Made by a program: the position numbers and the translations under genes. Positions 7,647-15,581 of a stretch of 46,606 bases of DNA are shown piece after piece. The notes below the pieces were generated by a model, which worked only from the letters and a program-made list of their open reading frames with translations, was not told the DNA's origin and did not search any database. Every line of letters begins with the position of its first letter. The stretch's first letter is position 1. Where the stretch lies: the NCBI RefSeq assembly GCF_001613225.1, contig NZ_BDBY01000247.1, positions 1 to 46,606 of the forward strand, in the 5' to 3' direction. The DNA is from Nocardia pseudovaccinii NBRC 100343. GTDB taxonomy: Bacteria; Actinomycetota; Actinomycetes; Mycobacteriales; Mycobacteriaceae.

Positions 7647-7867
7647 CAGCCGAGCCGATTCCCGAACATGACCTTCTTCGCCGCGGTGCTCAGCGGCCAG
7701 GGCAGTGCACCGAGCAGTCCGTCGACGGCCTCGGTGAGTCCGGCAGTCTCGGCCCTGCGCGCGTCGCGGAACAGGGTCAGCAGTTCTGCGGATTCCGCCT
7801 CGGAGAGTTGATCGAGGGCCGCGACGGTGCCGCCCAGTTCTTGTTCGAGATCTGCTCTGGCGGTCAT
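7646..7867 (-). CDS. Small helical protein paired with the repeat protein
   Basis: A 73-residue protein, acidic in its first half (LEQELGGTVAALDQLSEAESAELL) and basic near the C-terminus (STAAKKVMFGNRLG), predicted mostly helical. The ATG at 7867 is chosen; the frame is open to an ATG at 7909. It overlaps the downstream repeat-protein gene by one base, so the two form an operon and may form a complex. No similarity recognised. Confidence 0.6.
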   Translation of the reverse strand: MTARADLEQELGGTVAALDQLSEAESAELLTLFRDARRAETAGLTEAVDGLLGALPWPLSTAAKKVMFGNRLG

Positions 7868-8029
7868 ATTCGCTCCCGGTTCCCCAGTCCTCGCGCAATG
7901 ACAGTGCACGAAGCACCTCTAGATCACATTGTGCAGTGCCAGCTGGCCCACGGGATTCGGTTCGCTTGTGACGCGCCGCAAGGCAATCGTCTGGCAGCAC
8001 AGCGCGCCGGTCCGGCCCGTTTCGGTCAG

Positions 8030-8239
8030 CATGGGGTCGACGGCTATACCGACGCCACGCCGCCGACCGAATCGGCGGGCATGCTCGATACCGGCGATCT
8101 CGGCTATCTCGATGTCGCGGGGCAGCTGTTCGTCGCGGGCCGCGATGACGCCATGCTGCGCGATGTCACCTTCCTGGACGTGCTACCGCGCATTGCGACC
8201 GGCAAGATTCTCGAGCGCATGCTCATCCAGCCGGTCTGA
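8030..8239 (+). pseudogene. Remnant of an acyl-CoA ligase (AMP-binding, FadD-like)
   Basis: The frame reads GYTDATPPTESAGMLDTGDLGYLDVAGQ and then LFVAGRDDAML. This is the A8-type core of acyl-CoA synthetases, normally GYT...MLDTGDLGYLD.DG.LFV.GRDDDMI. About five residues later it reads FLDVLPRIATGKILERML, the C-terminal catalytic-lysine motif (LPRNATGKILRR). In intact enzymes these motifs are separated by a domain of 60-80 residues, so an internal deletion has occurred. The frame is open upstream to an ATG at 7901 but shows nothing ligase-like there. It ends directly against the convergent kinase gene. Confidence 0.75.
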
Positions 8240-10489
8240 TCAGCGGTTGACAATGCGTTCCAGAGCGGCGAGGTCTTGTTCGAGCATCCGGAACAACCAG
8301 TAGATGGCGACGAATGCCAGCGCGCTGCCCACACACAGCACACGCAGCGGCACGATGACCGCCGGAATATCCTCGGCGGGAATGAACGTCGCGCCCGCGA
8401 CGCCGAGCAGCGGTACCGCGGCGGCGATGGCGAGGAAGTAGGTGCTGCTGCGGTCGAGCCGGCGCAATTGGACACCGTCGGCGGCGCCGAGTCCGCCGTG
8501 CGGCACGAACATCGGGTAGATGCTGCGCACCGCATAGAAGCTGACCAGGAAATACGGGTAGGCCATGGCGATCGCGCCGCAAACGATCTGGGTGATGAAG
8601 AAGTGCACATAGGCCTCGGCGGTGAGGTGATTGCCGGAGATCTGCACCGATACCGGGACGACGACACCAGCCGATACCCATAATGCGAAGCAGGTCAACA
8701 CATTTCGGCGACCGAGTTGCAGGGCCGCACTGCGGGCGCGCGCCAGCGTCGGCGCGTCGTAGGACTTGCCCTTGCGTAGCCCGCGCGAAATGGACCACAG
8801 ATCGACCAGCAGCACATTGGTGGCGATGATCCCGATCAGGAAGCAGATGCCGTAGGCGGCCACAGCGATCTGGTCGAAGCGCAGCTGCGCCTGCTCGTCC
8901 AGTTTGGCGATGATGAGCGTGCGATTGTGGTTGTAGCTGTACAGGATTGCCAGCGCATTCGGCCCGCCGATGGCCAGCGCCATGATGGGGTGCATGAGCA
9001 CTCGGGCGCGCAACCGCCAACTGTGCGGCGGCGGGTCGACCAGGTCGCGGGCGCGCGCGTCCAGGCAGACATCGAATTGCTGGGCCATATCCGCCCCGCG
9101 CGCCCACCGTTTGTCCGGATCCGGATCGAGGGCGCGGACCAGTGCGCGGCGCAGCGCGGCCGGGCAATCGGCCGGAAGATCCTGATAGGGCAGCGATTGC
9201 GGACTGCCCGAGCGGCGGTCCAACATGCCATCGAGTGCGGTGCGATCGCCGCCGGTGACCTTGTCGTCATCGAAAGGCTTACGGCCGGTGAGCAATTCCC
9301 ACAGCATGACGGCCAGCGCGTAGAGGTCGCTGCGGGTATCGAGGTCGGCGGCTGTCGTCGGTTTGTCCGGGTGCACGGCGGCCAGCTGCTCCGGTGACAT
9401 ATAGGCCAGCGAGCCGCCGAAGTAGGCGACCGGGCTGTCACCAGAGACATTGCCGCTGAAGCTGATATTGAAATCGGCGAGTTTCGGAATGCCCTCGGCG
9501 GTCAGCAGCACATTGGCCGGTTTGATATCGCGGTGCAGCACTCCGCACCGTCCGGCATAGTCCAGTGCCAGGGCCAGTCTGCGCCCGAGCCAGGCAATGG
9601 TCTCCGGCCAGGACAGTTCGGCCAGTTCGGCGCGCACGGGGGATTCGCTGGGGCGGATCTCGCCCTTGTCGGCGAGTACGGAGTCGATGACATCGACCAG
9701 CAGTGCGCCCGAGCGTTCGGCCGCCGGTGTGTTGCGCACCCGCTCGAGCACGGTGAACAGCGTCCCGCCCGGCACGTACTGCATGTACAGCAGGCGCAGG
9801 CGGCGACTCTCCAGGACCCGCTGGTCGAAGACCCGCACGATGTAGTCGTGATCGAGCTGGGCCAAGGTCTGTGGTTCGGCGCTCTTGTCCTGGGAGATCT
9901 TCACCGCGACGAGCCGCTGCATGGAGCGCTGTCTGGCCAGGAACACTCGCGCGAACGCGCCACGACCCAGCCCGGTCATCAGGTCGAAGTCGTCGATCTG
10001 CTGGCCGACATCGATATCGTCGAGGTTCAGCGGATCGGCGTACACGGCTAGTAGAGTGCTGCGGTAATCGTCGGTGGCCAGCATCTCCGAGAGTTGCTCG
10101 GCCTGTTCGGGATAGGCTGCGGTGTATTCCTCGACATCCACCGAACTGCCCGCGCGCCTGCGGACGTGGAATTCCTCGTAGATGAGATCCGGCGGCAGCG
10201 GCCACGTGCGCAATTCCGGCAGGTCGTCGACGTATTGAGCGAGGCGCTTCGGCTCGGTGCCGCGCATCCACCGGTTCGCCAAGTCGACCTTGATCAGCTC
10301 GATCAGCGACACCCGGCGGATAGCGGGGGAGTCCGGTAGGTAGGCGGGCAGATCCGGAGGCGTATCGGCCGCCCGCCAGGCCTGCGCGAATCGCTCGACG
10401 ACCTCGGCGACCCCGGTGCCGCGCGGACCGCCCGGCGAGCGGTCCGGAGCGACCGTCGCCCCCGGAACCGGCGGAGCAGGGTGCGCCAT
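8240..10489 (-). CDS. Membrane Ser/Thr protein kinase with unusual N-terminal domain
   Basis: A 749-residue protein in three parts. Residues about 28-140 form an N-terminal module (LIELIKVDLANRWMRG, LIYEEFHVRRRAG, EEYTAAYPEQAEQL) like that found ahead of kinase domains in many Planctomycetes. Residues about 165-450 are a Hanks-type kinase: glycine loop GLGRGAFARV, Lys197 in VAVK, catalytic HRDIKPAN (319-326), DFN at 339-341 in place of DFG, then SLAYMSPEQ. Residues about 490-749 carry several hydrophobic segments (about six membrane helices). The lysine is only 8 residues from the Glu that would be the alpha-C partner (E205), so this segment is short. About 45 extra residues follow the hinge. 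Substrates are unknown. Confidence 0.88.
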   Translation of the reverse strand: MAHPAPPVPGATVAPDRSPGGPRGTGVAEVVERFAQAWRAADTPPDLPAYLPDSPAIRRVSLIELIKVDLANRWMRGTEPKRLAQYVDDLPELRTWPLPPDLIYEEFHVRRRAGSSVDVEEYTAAYPEQAEQLSEMLATDDYRSTLLAVYADPLNLDDIDVGQQIDDFDLMTGLGRGAFARVFLARQRSMQRLVAVKISQDKSAEPQTLAQLDHDYIVRVFDQRVLESRRLRLLYMQYVPGGTLFTVLERVRNTPAAERSGALLVDVIDSVLADKGEIRPSESPVRAELAELSWPETIAWLGRRLALALDYAGRCGVLHRDIKPANVLLTAEGIPKLADFNISFSGNVSGDSPVAYFGGSLAYMSPEQLAAVHPDKPTTAADLDTRSDLYALAVMLWELLTGRKPFDDDKVTGGDRTALDGMLDRRSGSPQSLPYQDLPADCPAALRRALVRALDPDPDKRWARGADMAQQFDVCLDARARDLVDPPPHSWRLRARVLMHPIMALAIGGPNALAILYSYNHNRTLIIAKLDEQAQLRFDQIAVAAYGICFLIGIIATNVLLVDLWSISRGLRKGKSYDAPTLARARSAALQLGRRNVLTCFALWVSAGVVVPVSVQISGNHLTAEAYVHFFITQIVCGAIAMAYPYFLVSFYAVRSIYPMFVPHGGLGAADGVQLRRLDRSSTYFLAIAAAVPLLGVAGATFIPAEDIPAVIVPLRVLCVGSALAFVAIYWLFRMLEQDLAALERIVNR

Positions 10490-10546
10490 CTGCGCATCGT
10501 AGCTCCGCCGATACCCCGATGGCGGCCGAGTTGGGCAACTGATTTG

Positions 10547-11347
10547 CTAGCTCAATGCCTGGTAGAGGCTGAGCCAGCGGTCCGGGGAGACGAGGCCGAC
10601 GGGTTCGTCGAGGGCGATTCCGGCCACGGTGCAGGCCACGCGAACCTCGTGGGCCGGATGAACCCGGCGCAGCGTGGCCGCCAGGGAACCACCGAGGCCG
10701 GTGAAGCCGAATTCCACGAGTTGGTGGTAGCCGCGGAGTTCCTTTCGTGCGAGCAGCGGTTGTTCGCGTCGGCGCAGCCGCAGGACGGCAGCATCGACCC
10801 GTGGTATCGGACGGAAGTGGTGGCGTTCGACTCGGGTGCCCAATTCGATTGTGACGGTGGGCCATTGGGTGACGGTGAGTTTGGTCCAGCGGCCGTATTC
10901 CCCGGCGTATTTGCGGGCGAACTCGCGTTGGGTCAGTAATGTCGCCGAGCTGAGCCTCGGTGCCGCGAGACACCAGCGCAAGATATCGGTGCTCGCGGCG
11001 AACGGGATATTGGCGACGACCGTGAATGGTTCGCGGGGCGGAGTGATATCGCGAATATCCGCATGGTGCACTTGAATTCGGCGGTCGCTTGCATAGCGTG
11101 CGCGCAGTCTCTCGGCGTAATGGCGGTCCTTTTCGTAGGCCAGGATGTGGCGCGCAGTGCTCAGCAGATGCCTGGTGAGCATCCCGTCGCCGGGACCGAT
11201 CTCCACGACGAGGTCATCGGTGCCGACACCGGCCGCGCGTACCAGCCTCGCCGCGATGCCGGTATCGGCGAGGAAATTCTGTGACAGCTGCTTGCGGGTG
11301 CTCCCGGAGCGGATCCGGGCATGCGGCAGCGAACGATTGCGGGACAT
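10547..11347 (-). CDS. erm: Erm-family 23S rRNA adenine N6-methyltransferase
   Basis: A 266-residue SAM-dependent methyltransferase. The N-terminus SRNRSLPHARIRSGSTRKQ and QNFLAD, the SAM motif VVEIGPGDGMLT, and the catalytic VANIPF (NxPF/Y) place it in the RsmA/Erm superfamily. The short, basic ends and FRPIPRVDAAVLRL fit Erm rather than RsmA (KsgA). Erm dimethylates 23S rRNA A2058 and gives resistance to macrolides, lincosamides and streptogramin B. The start ATG 11347 follows GGAGGACACCC. It stands alone; two dyads about 85-125 nt upstream are the likely control region. Assignment to a named erm class needs a comparison. Confidence 0.9.
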   Translation of the reverse strand: MSRNRSLPHARIRSGSTRKQLSQNFLADTGIAARLVRAAGVGTDDLVVEIGPGDGMLTRHLLSTARHILAYEKDRHYAERLRARYASDRRIQVHHADIRDITPPREPFTVVANIPFAASTDILRWCLAAPRLSSATLLTQREFARKYAGEYGRWTKLTVTQWPTVTIELGTRVERHHFRPIPRVDAAVLRLRRREQPLLARKELRGYHQLVEFGFTGLGGSLAATLRRVHPAHEVRVACTVAGIALDEPVGLVSPDRWLSLYQALS

Positions 11348-11431
11348 GGGTGTCCTCCGAACGGAGTGGTCGAATCAGGAATGTGTGATTCGCCCGGACC
11401 GTGCCGGAACACTATGGGGCGCAGCCCATTT

Positions 11432-11449
11432 CAGTTCTAATCAGAACTG
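11432..11449. promoter_or_regulatory. Dyad 1 upstream of erm
   Basis: CAGTTCT-AATC-AGAACTG, a perfect 7-bp inverted repeat with a 4-nt spacer, about 85-100 nt upstream of the erm start. Candidate operator, or a hairpin in the leader RNA. Confidence 0.45.
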
Positions 11450-11455
11450 GAGAAA

Positions 11456-11472
11456 TCGATCAGACTGATCGA
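11456..11472. promoter_or_regulatory. Dyad 2 upstream of erm
   Basis: TCGATCAG-A-CTGATCGA, a perfect 8-bp inverted repeat around one base, 6 nt from dyad 1. The close pairing suggests a regulatory region for erm. Confidence 0.45.
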
Positions 11473-11775
11473 GGATGGGGAACAGCGGAGTGCGCGGGCA
11501 GAGGCCGGGCTGCCGCGCGGCGCCGCACGTAGTACGCGGCGACCACGCACGCTCCGTTCAAGCCAGGACTGCCTGCCATACCGGCAAACCTAGAGCACCC
11601 GCGACCTTTCCGCGACTGATTTATCGCGCCCGGCGCCAGGGCCGGGTGCTGCGAAATTCGGTCAGTACGGAGAACTGAAGCAGTACATGCTCGGCACCCG
11701 AAGCCGAGTGCTCGTCGAGGCCAGTTCGGTCGACCGGGTGTGGGGGATCTGACCGGCGGCGAATCCTGCTGCCAC
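11473..11775. other. Gene-free stretch between erm control region and Sel1 gene
   Basis: About 300 bases without an ORF that shows protein-like composition on either strand. No repeat, tRNA or terminator stem of note was seen. Confidence 0.5.
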
Positions 11776-13014
11776 TCAGGCCGAATTCACCGATTGATCG
11801 TGTTCGTCGGTCTTTTCCTCGGCGATGCAGGCGCGCCAGATCTCGGCTTCGGCATGATTGCCCTGGCGTTCGAGCAGCTCGGCGAGTCCAGTCATGGCGC
11901 GTGCTTCGCGACGCTCGGCCGCGGTGCGCCACCAGCGCTCGGCAGCGGCGAGTTCACCACGATTGAACAGAACGACGCCGAGGTCGTAGGCCGCGCCGGC
12001 GTGTCCGGCCTCGGCGGCCTGTGCCCACAGACCGCAGGCTTGTTCTTCCTCGCCGCGGCCGAACATGGCGACGCCGAGATCGTAGAGGGCTGCGCGATAG
12101 CCGCGTTCGCCATCCTTGGTGCGCTCCTGCGATTTGGATGGCTCGGGCTTCGGTGGTTCCGGGAGCGGAGTGTGGTCGGTATCCGCTGCCCGTTCCTGCA
12201 TCACCGGAACCTGCTCGGCTACTGACGGTTCCGCCAACCGGGCGCGCGCGGGTTGCAACGGTGTGGTCTGCTCGGCCGCCGGGAGCTCGGGGCGGGCGAA
12301 TGTCGTTTGCAGTGGTTCCGGGAACCGCACCAATTCGAGGTCAGGGGGTGTCGGCTGCGGCTCGGGGAGTCGAGGCTGCTCGGGGGCAACGGATACGGCG
12401 CGCTGTGGCTGAGTCGGTGGCGTCGGCTGAGCGGATGTGTCCGGTCGCGGTTCTGCGGGTGGTGGCACTTGGGGCGCGGCGGCAGGCGTCGGGGCGGAGC
12501 TGGCGGGCAGACTGGCGGTTTCCACCTCGACCACCAGGTTGGCGAAATTCGGCGGGCCCTCGCCGACGCTGCACCAGAGGATGATTCGGCCGGTCGGCGG
12601 TTGCTCGATGAGGATGCCGTAATTGCCCGACCAGGATTTCTGTGCGCCGAACCCGTCGACCCAGACCGGGGTCAGCGAGAACAGTGCGCCCGGATCGGTC
12701 GGGACCACCTCGAAGGTGACGCCGTCGGCGAGGGCGTCGCTCCATACGTCGACCCCGGCCAGGCGTCTGCCATCGATGCCGATGTGCCCGTCGACCACCG
12801 ACAGCCCGATTCCATGTCCGCGCAGACCCGCGGGCGGTGCCGCGGACAGCAGCTTCATGGTGACCAGGATCGGCGCGGATCCGACCCGCTCGGTGTACAT
12901 CGGGTAGATCAGGCTGCCGTTCCAGGTGATCGGGTCGGCGGATCGGTAGTGGGCGGCCAGCGGTAGGTTCTCCGGCGAATTCTGGGCATACCACTGCGAA
13001 TACGGTTGATTCAT
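11776..13014 (-). CDS. Sel1/TPR-repeat protein with Pro-rich linker
   Basis: A 412-residue protein in three parts. The N-terminal 165 residues form a globular domain rich in beta-strand-like segments (ITWNGSLIYPMYTERVG, GHIGIDGRRLAGVDVWSD, GRIILWCSVGEGPPNFANLVVEVE), which I do not recognise. Residues about 168-300 are a Pro/Glu/Ala-rich linker. Residues about 305-400 contain Sel1/TPR-like repeats (YRAALYDLGVAMFGRGEEEQA, AGAAYDLGVVLFNRGELAAAE, ARAMTGLAELLERQGNHAEAE). ATG 13014 is chosen because the sequence before it lacks domain character; the frame is open to 13284. Actinobacterial proteins with such tails are likely protein-binding adaptors. Function unknown. Confidence 0.75.
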   Translation of the reverse strand: MNQPYSQWYAQNSPENLPLAAHYRSADPITWNGSLIYPMYTERVGSAPILVTMKLLSAAPPAGLRGHGIGLSVVDGHIGIDGRRLAGVDVWSDALADGVTFEVVPTDPGALFSLTPVWVDGFGAQKSWSGNYGILIEQPPTGRIILWCSVGEGPPNFANLVVEVETASLPASSAPTPAAAPQVPPPAEPRPDTSAQPTPPTQPQRAVSVAPEQPRLPEPQPTPPDLELVRFPEPLQTTFARPELPAAEQTTPLQPARARLAEPSVAEQVPVMQERAADTDHTPLPEPPKPEPSKSQERTKDGERGYRAALYDLGVAMFGRGEEEQACGLWAQAAEAGHAGAAYDLGVVLFNRGELAAAERWWRTAAERREARAMTGLAELLERQGNHAEAEIWRACIAEEKTDEHDQSVNSA

Positions 13015-13105
13015 ATCGCGCCCCGACCTTTCACCGATGCTTCCTCGCCCCTGTCTACGCGGTCCGGCCGGTAATACCGTACCCGCCTCCGATCTGGTGG
13101 CTGCT

Positions 13106-13627
13106 TCAGTCCCGAGCGGACCGCATGCGATCCACCGCAACCGTGACGCCGAGAAGTTCCTCGCCCGTACTGGTACCCATGTCGAGTTCGTCGAAAGCCT
13201 GCACGAGCCTGCGTTCCTCCCAGTGGAAGTGCGATTCCAGGATGGCGGCCAATCCATCGAGTTCGCGCCGTACGGTATCGGCATTGTCCGGCCCGATCGA
13301 GTCGAGCAGTTCGGTCAGTCTGCGCAGGATATCGGCGACCAGTTGGTGATCGGTGCGCAGTTCGGCCAATACCGGGGCCAGTTCGGGGAATTGACCCGCA
13401 AGTGCCGGGAACCCCGCGGTGTCCTCGCCGGTGTGGTGGCGGGTCAGCGCGGCGCAGAATGCCGTGCAGTGCGCACGAAGTTGCGTCGGCCGCAGCTCGG
13501 AACCTGCCGCATAGGCAGTGACGTTCACGCGTATTCGCGTGAGTTCGGTTCGCAGCCAGTCGTGTATCGCCACCAGTTCCTGTCCGAGGGCGCGCGCCCG
13601 GTTTGCGTCGAGGTCGGTTGATGCCAT
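13106..13627 (-). CDS. Hemerythrin HHE-domain protein
   Basis: A 173-residue four-helix protein. Likely di-iron ligands are visible in order: IHDWLRTEL (His22), LTRHHTGEDTAGFP (HH..E), RTDHQLVADIL, and ESHFHWEERRL (HxxxE). This is the hemerythrin-like arrangement, binding oxygen, NO or iron. The protein stands alone, with no redox partner adjacent. In actinobacteria such proteins are tied to redox or nitrosative stress. The ATG at 13627 is the natural start. Confidence 0.85.
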   Translation of the reverse strand: MASTDLDANRARALGQELVAIHDWLRTELTRIRVNVTAYAAGSELRPTQLRAHCTAFCAALTRHHTGEDTAGFPALAGQFPELAPVLAELRTDHQLVADILRRLTELLDSIGPDNADTVRRELDGLAAILESHFHWEERRLVQAFDELDMGTSTGEELLGVTVAVDRMRSARD

Positions 13628-13916
13628 GGATCGTCTCTCGTCCGAGGAAGACGCACGGGCCGTGCGGCTCCGCGAAGGGTGCTGGAATGCGTGGGGCGTC
13701 GATGCCCCGCTCGACCTCAGTGCGAGCGCGAATGTGGACGCACGGCGGACTCCTCGATCACTGCGCCTCCATGCCGATCACCGTCCACCCGGCGCCGCCA
13801 CGCGACACATCCACGATCTTGCACCTGATAGGGGCTGCCGATCAACTCGGTGTGTTCGAAGACGTTGCGCGCCATGCGAAATTGCAGTTCATGCCCGATC
13901 CTGCGATGGTCACCGC

Positions 13917-13947
13917 ATTTATATGTAACTCACGGTTACATATAAAT
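13917..13947. promoter_or_regulatory. Perfect 31-bp operator-like palindrome
   Basis: ATTTATATGTAAC-TCACG-GTTACATATAAAT has 13-bp perfect arms and a 5-nt spacer. It is strikingly AT-rich for this genome. The form fits a TetR, PadR or MarR-type repressor site. No intact gene starts from it on either strand. Confidence 0.6.
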
Positions 13948-14177
13948 CGGCTTCTACGGGATTCGGGCGCCAGAGCGGCAATGCGATCATCGTACCCGGT
14001 CCCAAACCGCGACGCGACGCGACCGCGAAAGATTCGACCCACGAGACGTGGGTCGAACGCTCAGGTGTCAGACGCCGACTGCCTCTTCCATCTCCTCTTC
14101 GGCCTAGGCGGCCTGCCGACTGACCGTGGCGCGGTACTGCTGGTGGCGGCCGCGCGACACGAACGCCGCTCCCCCCG

Positions 14178-14424
14178 CGCCCGCCGCTTCCGTCTGTGCA
14201 CAGCGACATGTGCGCGCTGGAGCGCTTGGGCTATCTGACCCGCGAGATCGATCCGGAGAACCGCCGCAACCACATCCTGCGGCCCACGCCGGAGGGGCGG
14301 CGGGTCGCGGGGGGTGGCCGAGCGGCGGCGCGATCAGGAGTTCGCCGAGCGCTTGACGGCGTGGGATGACGCCGACATCGGACGGTTCGCCGACTATCTG
14401 ATCCGCTACAACACCGCAAAATAG
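14178..14424 (+). pseudogene. MarR-type regulator remnant, frameshifted
   Basis: The frame reads SVHSDMCALERLGYLTREID and then PENRRNHILRPTPEGRRVA, the recognition helix and wing of a MarR regulator (DALERLGYV.R..DP.DRR...L.LTPEGR). After a G-run at about 14311-14316 the reading continues in another frame as VAERRRDQEFAERLTAWDDADIG and then RFADYLIRYNTAK, ending at TAG 14422-14424. The original frame ends early. No N-terminal half is recognisable. An indel in the G-run is the simplest cause. Confidence 0.7.
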
Positions 14425-14501
14425 CCGCGCGAATTCCCCAGCCCCACTACGTAATTCCCATAATCCCGGTCACCGAACCAAGCGCTTGCTACGCTCACTC
14501 G

Positions 14502-15581
14502 ATGATCCCCACGATTGTCTGGGGCACCGGCAATGTCGGCCGCGCGGCCATCCGCGCAGTCGACGCGCACCCGGCGCTGGAACTCACGGGCGTGGTCGTC
14601 CACAACCCGGATAAGGTCGGCCGCGATGCGGGTCGGCTCGCGGGGCTCGACTACGACCTCGACGTCCCGGCGACCGCCGATATCGAGGCGGCCCTGGCCG
14701 CCGGACCTCGGGCTGTCGTGTACGCGGCCTCCGGTGATATCCGCCCCGATGACGCGCTCGCCGACATCGTCCGCGCCGTCGAGTCCGGCGCGGTCGTCGT
14801 CACCCCGGCGCTCTACGCACTCTACGATCCGCGCAGCGCCCCGCCCGAAATGCGCGACCCGGTGCTGGCCGCGATCGCGCGGGGCGGCGGGTCGCTGTTC
14901 GTCTCCGGTGTCGATCCCGGCTGGGGCAACGATGTGCTGCCGCTGCTCATGAGCGGACTCGGCAGCACCGTGGATGCGATCCGCTGCCAGGAGATCTTCG
15001 ACTACACCACCTACGACCAGCCCGATTCGGTGCGCTATCTGGTCGGTATGGGCCAGCCGATGGACTATCTGCCGCCGATGGTGGCGCCGGGCATCCCGAC
15101 GATGGTGTGGGGCGGGCAGATTCGGTTGATGGCGCGGGCGCTCGGCGTCGAACTCGAGGAGATCCGCGAGACCCTGGACCGCCGCGCGCTGGACGCCACA
15201 GTGACCACCGAGCGCATGGGTGAGTTCGCGCCGGGTACGCAGGGCGCGTTGCGATTCGAGGTACAGGGGATCGTCGAGGGCGAGCCGCGCATCGTCATCG
15301 AGCACGTCACCCGGATCCACCCGTCCTGCGCACCGGACTGGCCGACGCCGCCGGACGGCGAGGGCGCGCATCGCGTGCTCATCGAGGGCCACCCGCGCAT
15401 CGAAATCACCATCGAGGCCGCCGACGAGGACGGAAACCGTTCCGCGGGCGGCAATGCCACCGCGGTCGGGCGATTGGTGAATGCCATCGACTGGCTCGTC
15501 GCCGCCGAACCCGGACTCTATGACGCACTCGATATCCCACTGCGTCCCGCAGTCGGCAAGCTCGGAAGGAAGCATCCATGA
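14502..15581 (+). CDS. Dihydrodipicolinate-reductase-like NAD(P)-dependent dehydrogenase
   Basis: A 359-residue Rossmann-fold protein. The N-terminus IPTIVWGTGNVGRAAIRAVD is a dinucleotide-binding GxGxxG site; VVHNPDKVGRDAG and VVYAASGDIRPDDAL continue the DapB_N-like domain. GVDPGWGNDVLPLLMSGLGS is a landmark of the family containing 2,4-diaminopentanoate dehydrogenase and related amine or ketone dehydrogenases. Substrate unknown. It overlaps the AhpD-like gene by four bases (ATGA), so the two act together. Confidence 0.8.
   Translation: MIPTIVWGTGNVGRAAIRAVDAHPALELTGVVVHNPDKVGRDAGRLAGLDYDLDVPATADIEAALAAGPRAVVYAASGDIRPDDALADIVRAVESGAVVVTPALYALYDPRSAPPEMRDPVLAAIARGGGSLFVSGVDPGWGNDVLPLLMSGLGSTVDAIRCQEIFDYTTYDQPDSVRYLVGMGQPMDYLPPMVAPGIPTMVWGGQIRLMARALGVELEEIRETLDRRALDATVTTERMGEFAPGTQGALRFEVQGIVEGEPRIVIEHVTRIHPSCAPDWPTPPDGEGAHRVLIEGHPRIEITIEAADEDGNRSAGGNATAVGRLVNAIDWLVAAEPGLYDALDIPLRPAVGKLGRKHP

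Larger units (their letters stand above)
13628..14501. other. Decayed intergenic region
   Basis: About 870 bases with no intact gene. It holds a perfect 31-bp palindrome (13917-13947) and a frameshifted MarR fragment (14178-14424). Short ORFs between 13630 and 13920 on both strands show no recognisable protein. It looks like the remains of a deleted regulator/target pair. Confidence 0.6.

Noticed and set aside
10511..10535. GGGTAT on the minus strand ahead of the Ser/Thr kinase gene as a fourth SigF-type promoter
   Set aside because: The upstream element is GTTG, not GTTT, and the spacing is 19 nt, outside 15-17.
11412..11429. MGCAP mini-ORF as an independent gene
   Set aside because: There is no ribosome binding site and it is only five codons plus a stop. 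It is kept only as a possible leader in the erm finding.
13630..13916. Short ORFs on both strands between the hemerythrin gene and the palindrome
   Set aside because: No recognisable family and no ribosome binding site; they are probably noise in a decayed region.
14406..15575. A 389-codon open frame antisense to the dehydrogenase gene
   Set aside because: Low-complexity Arg/Asp/His-rich translation; the plus strand has a clear Rossmann motif and a coupled neighbour.
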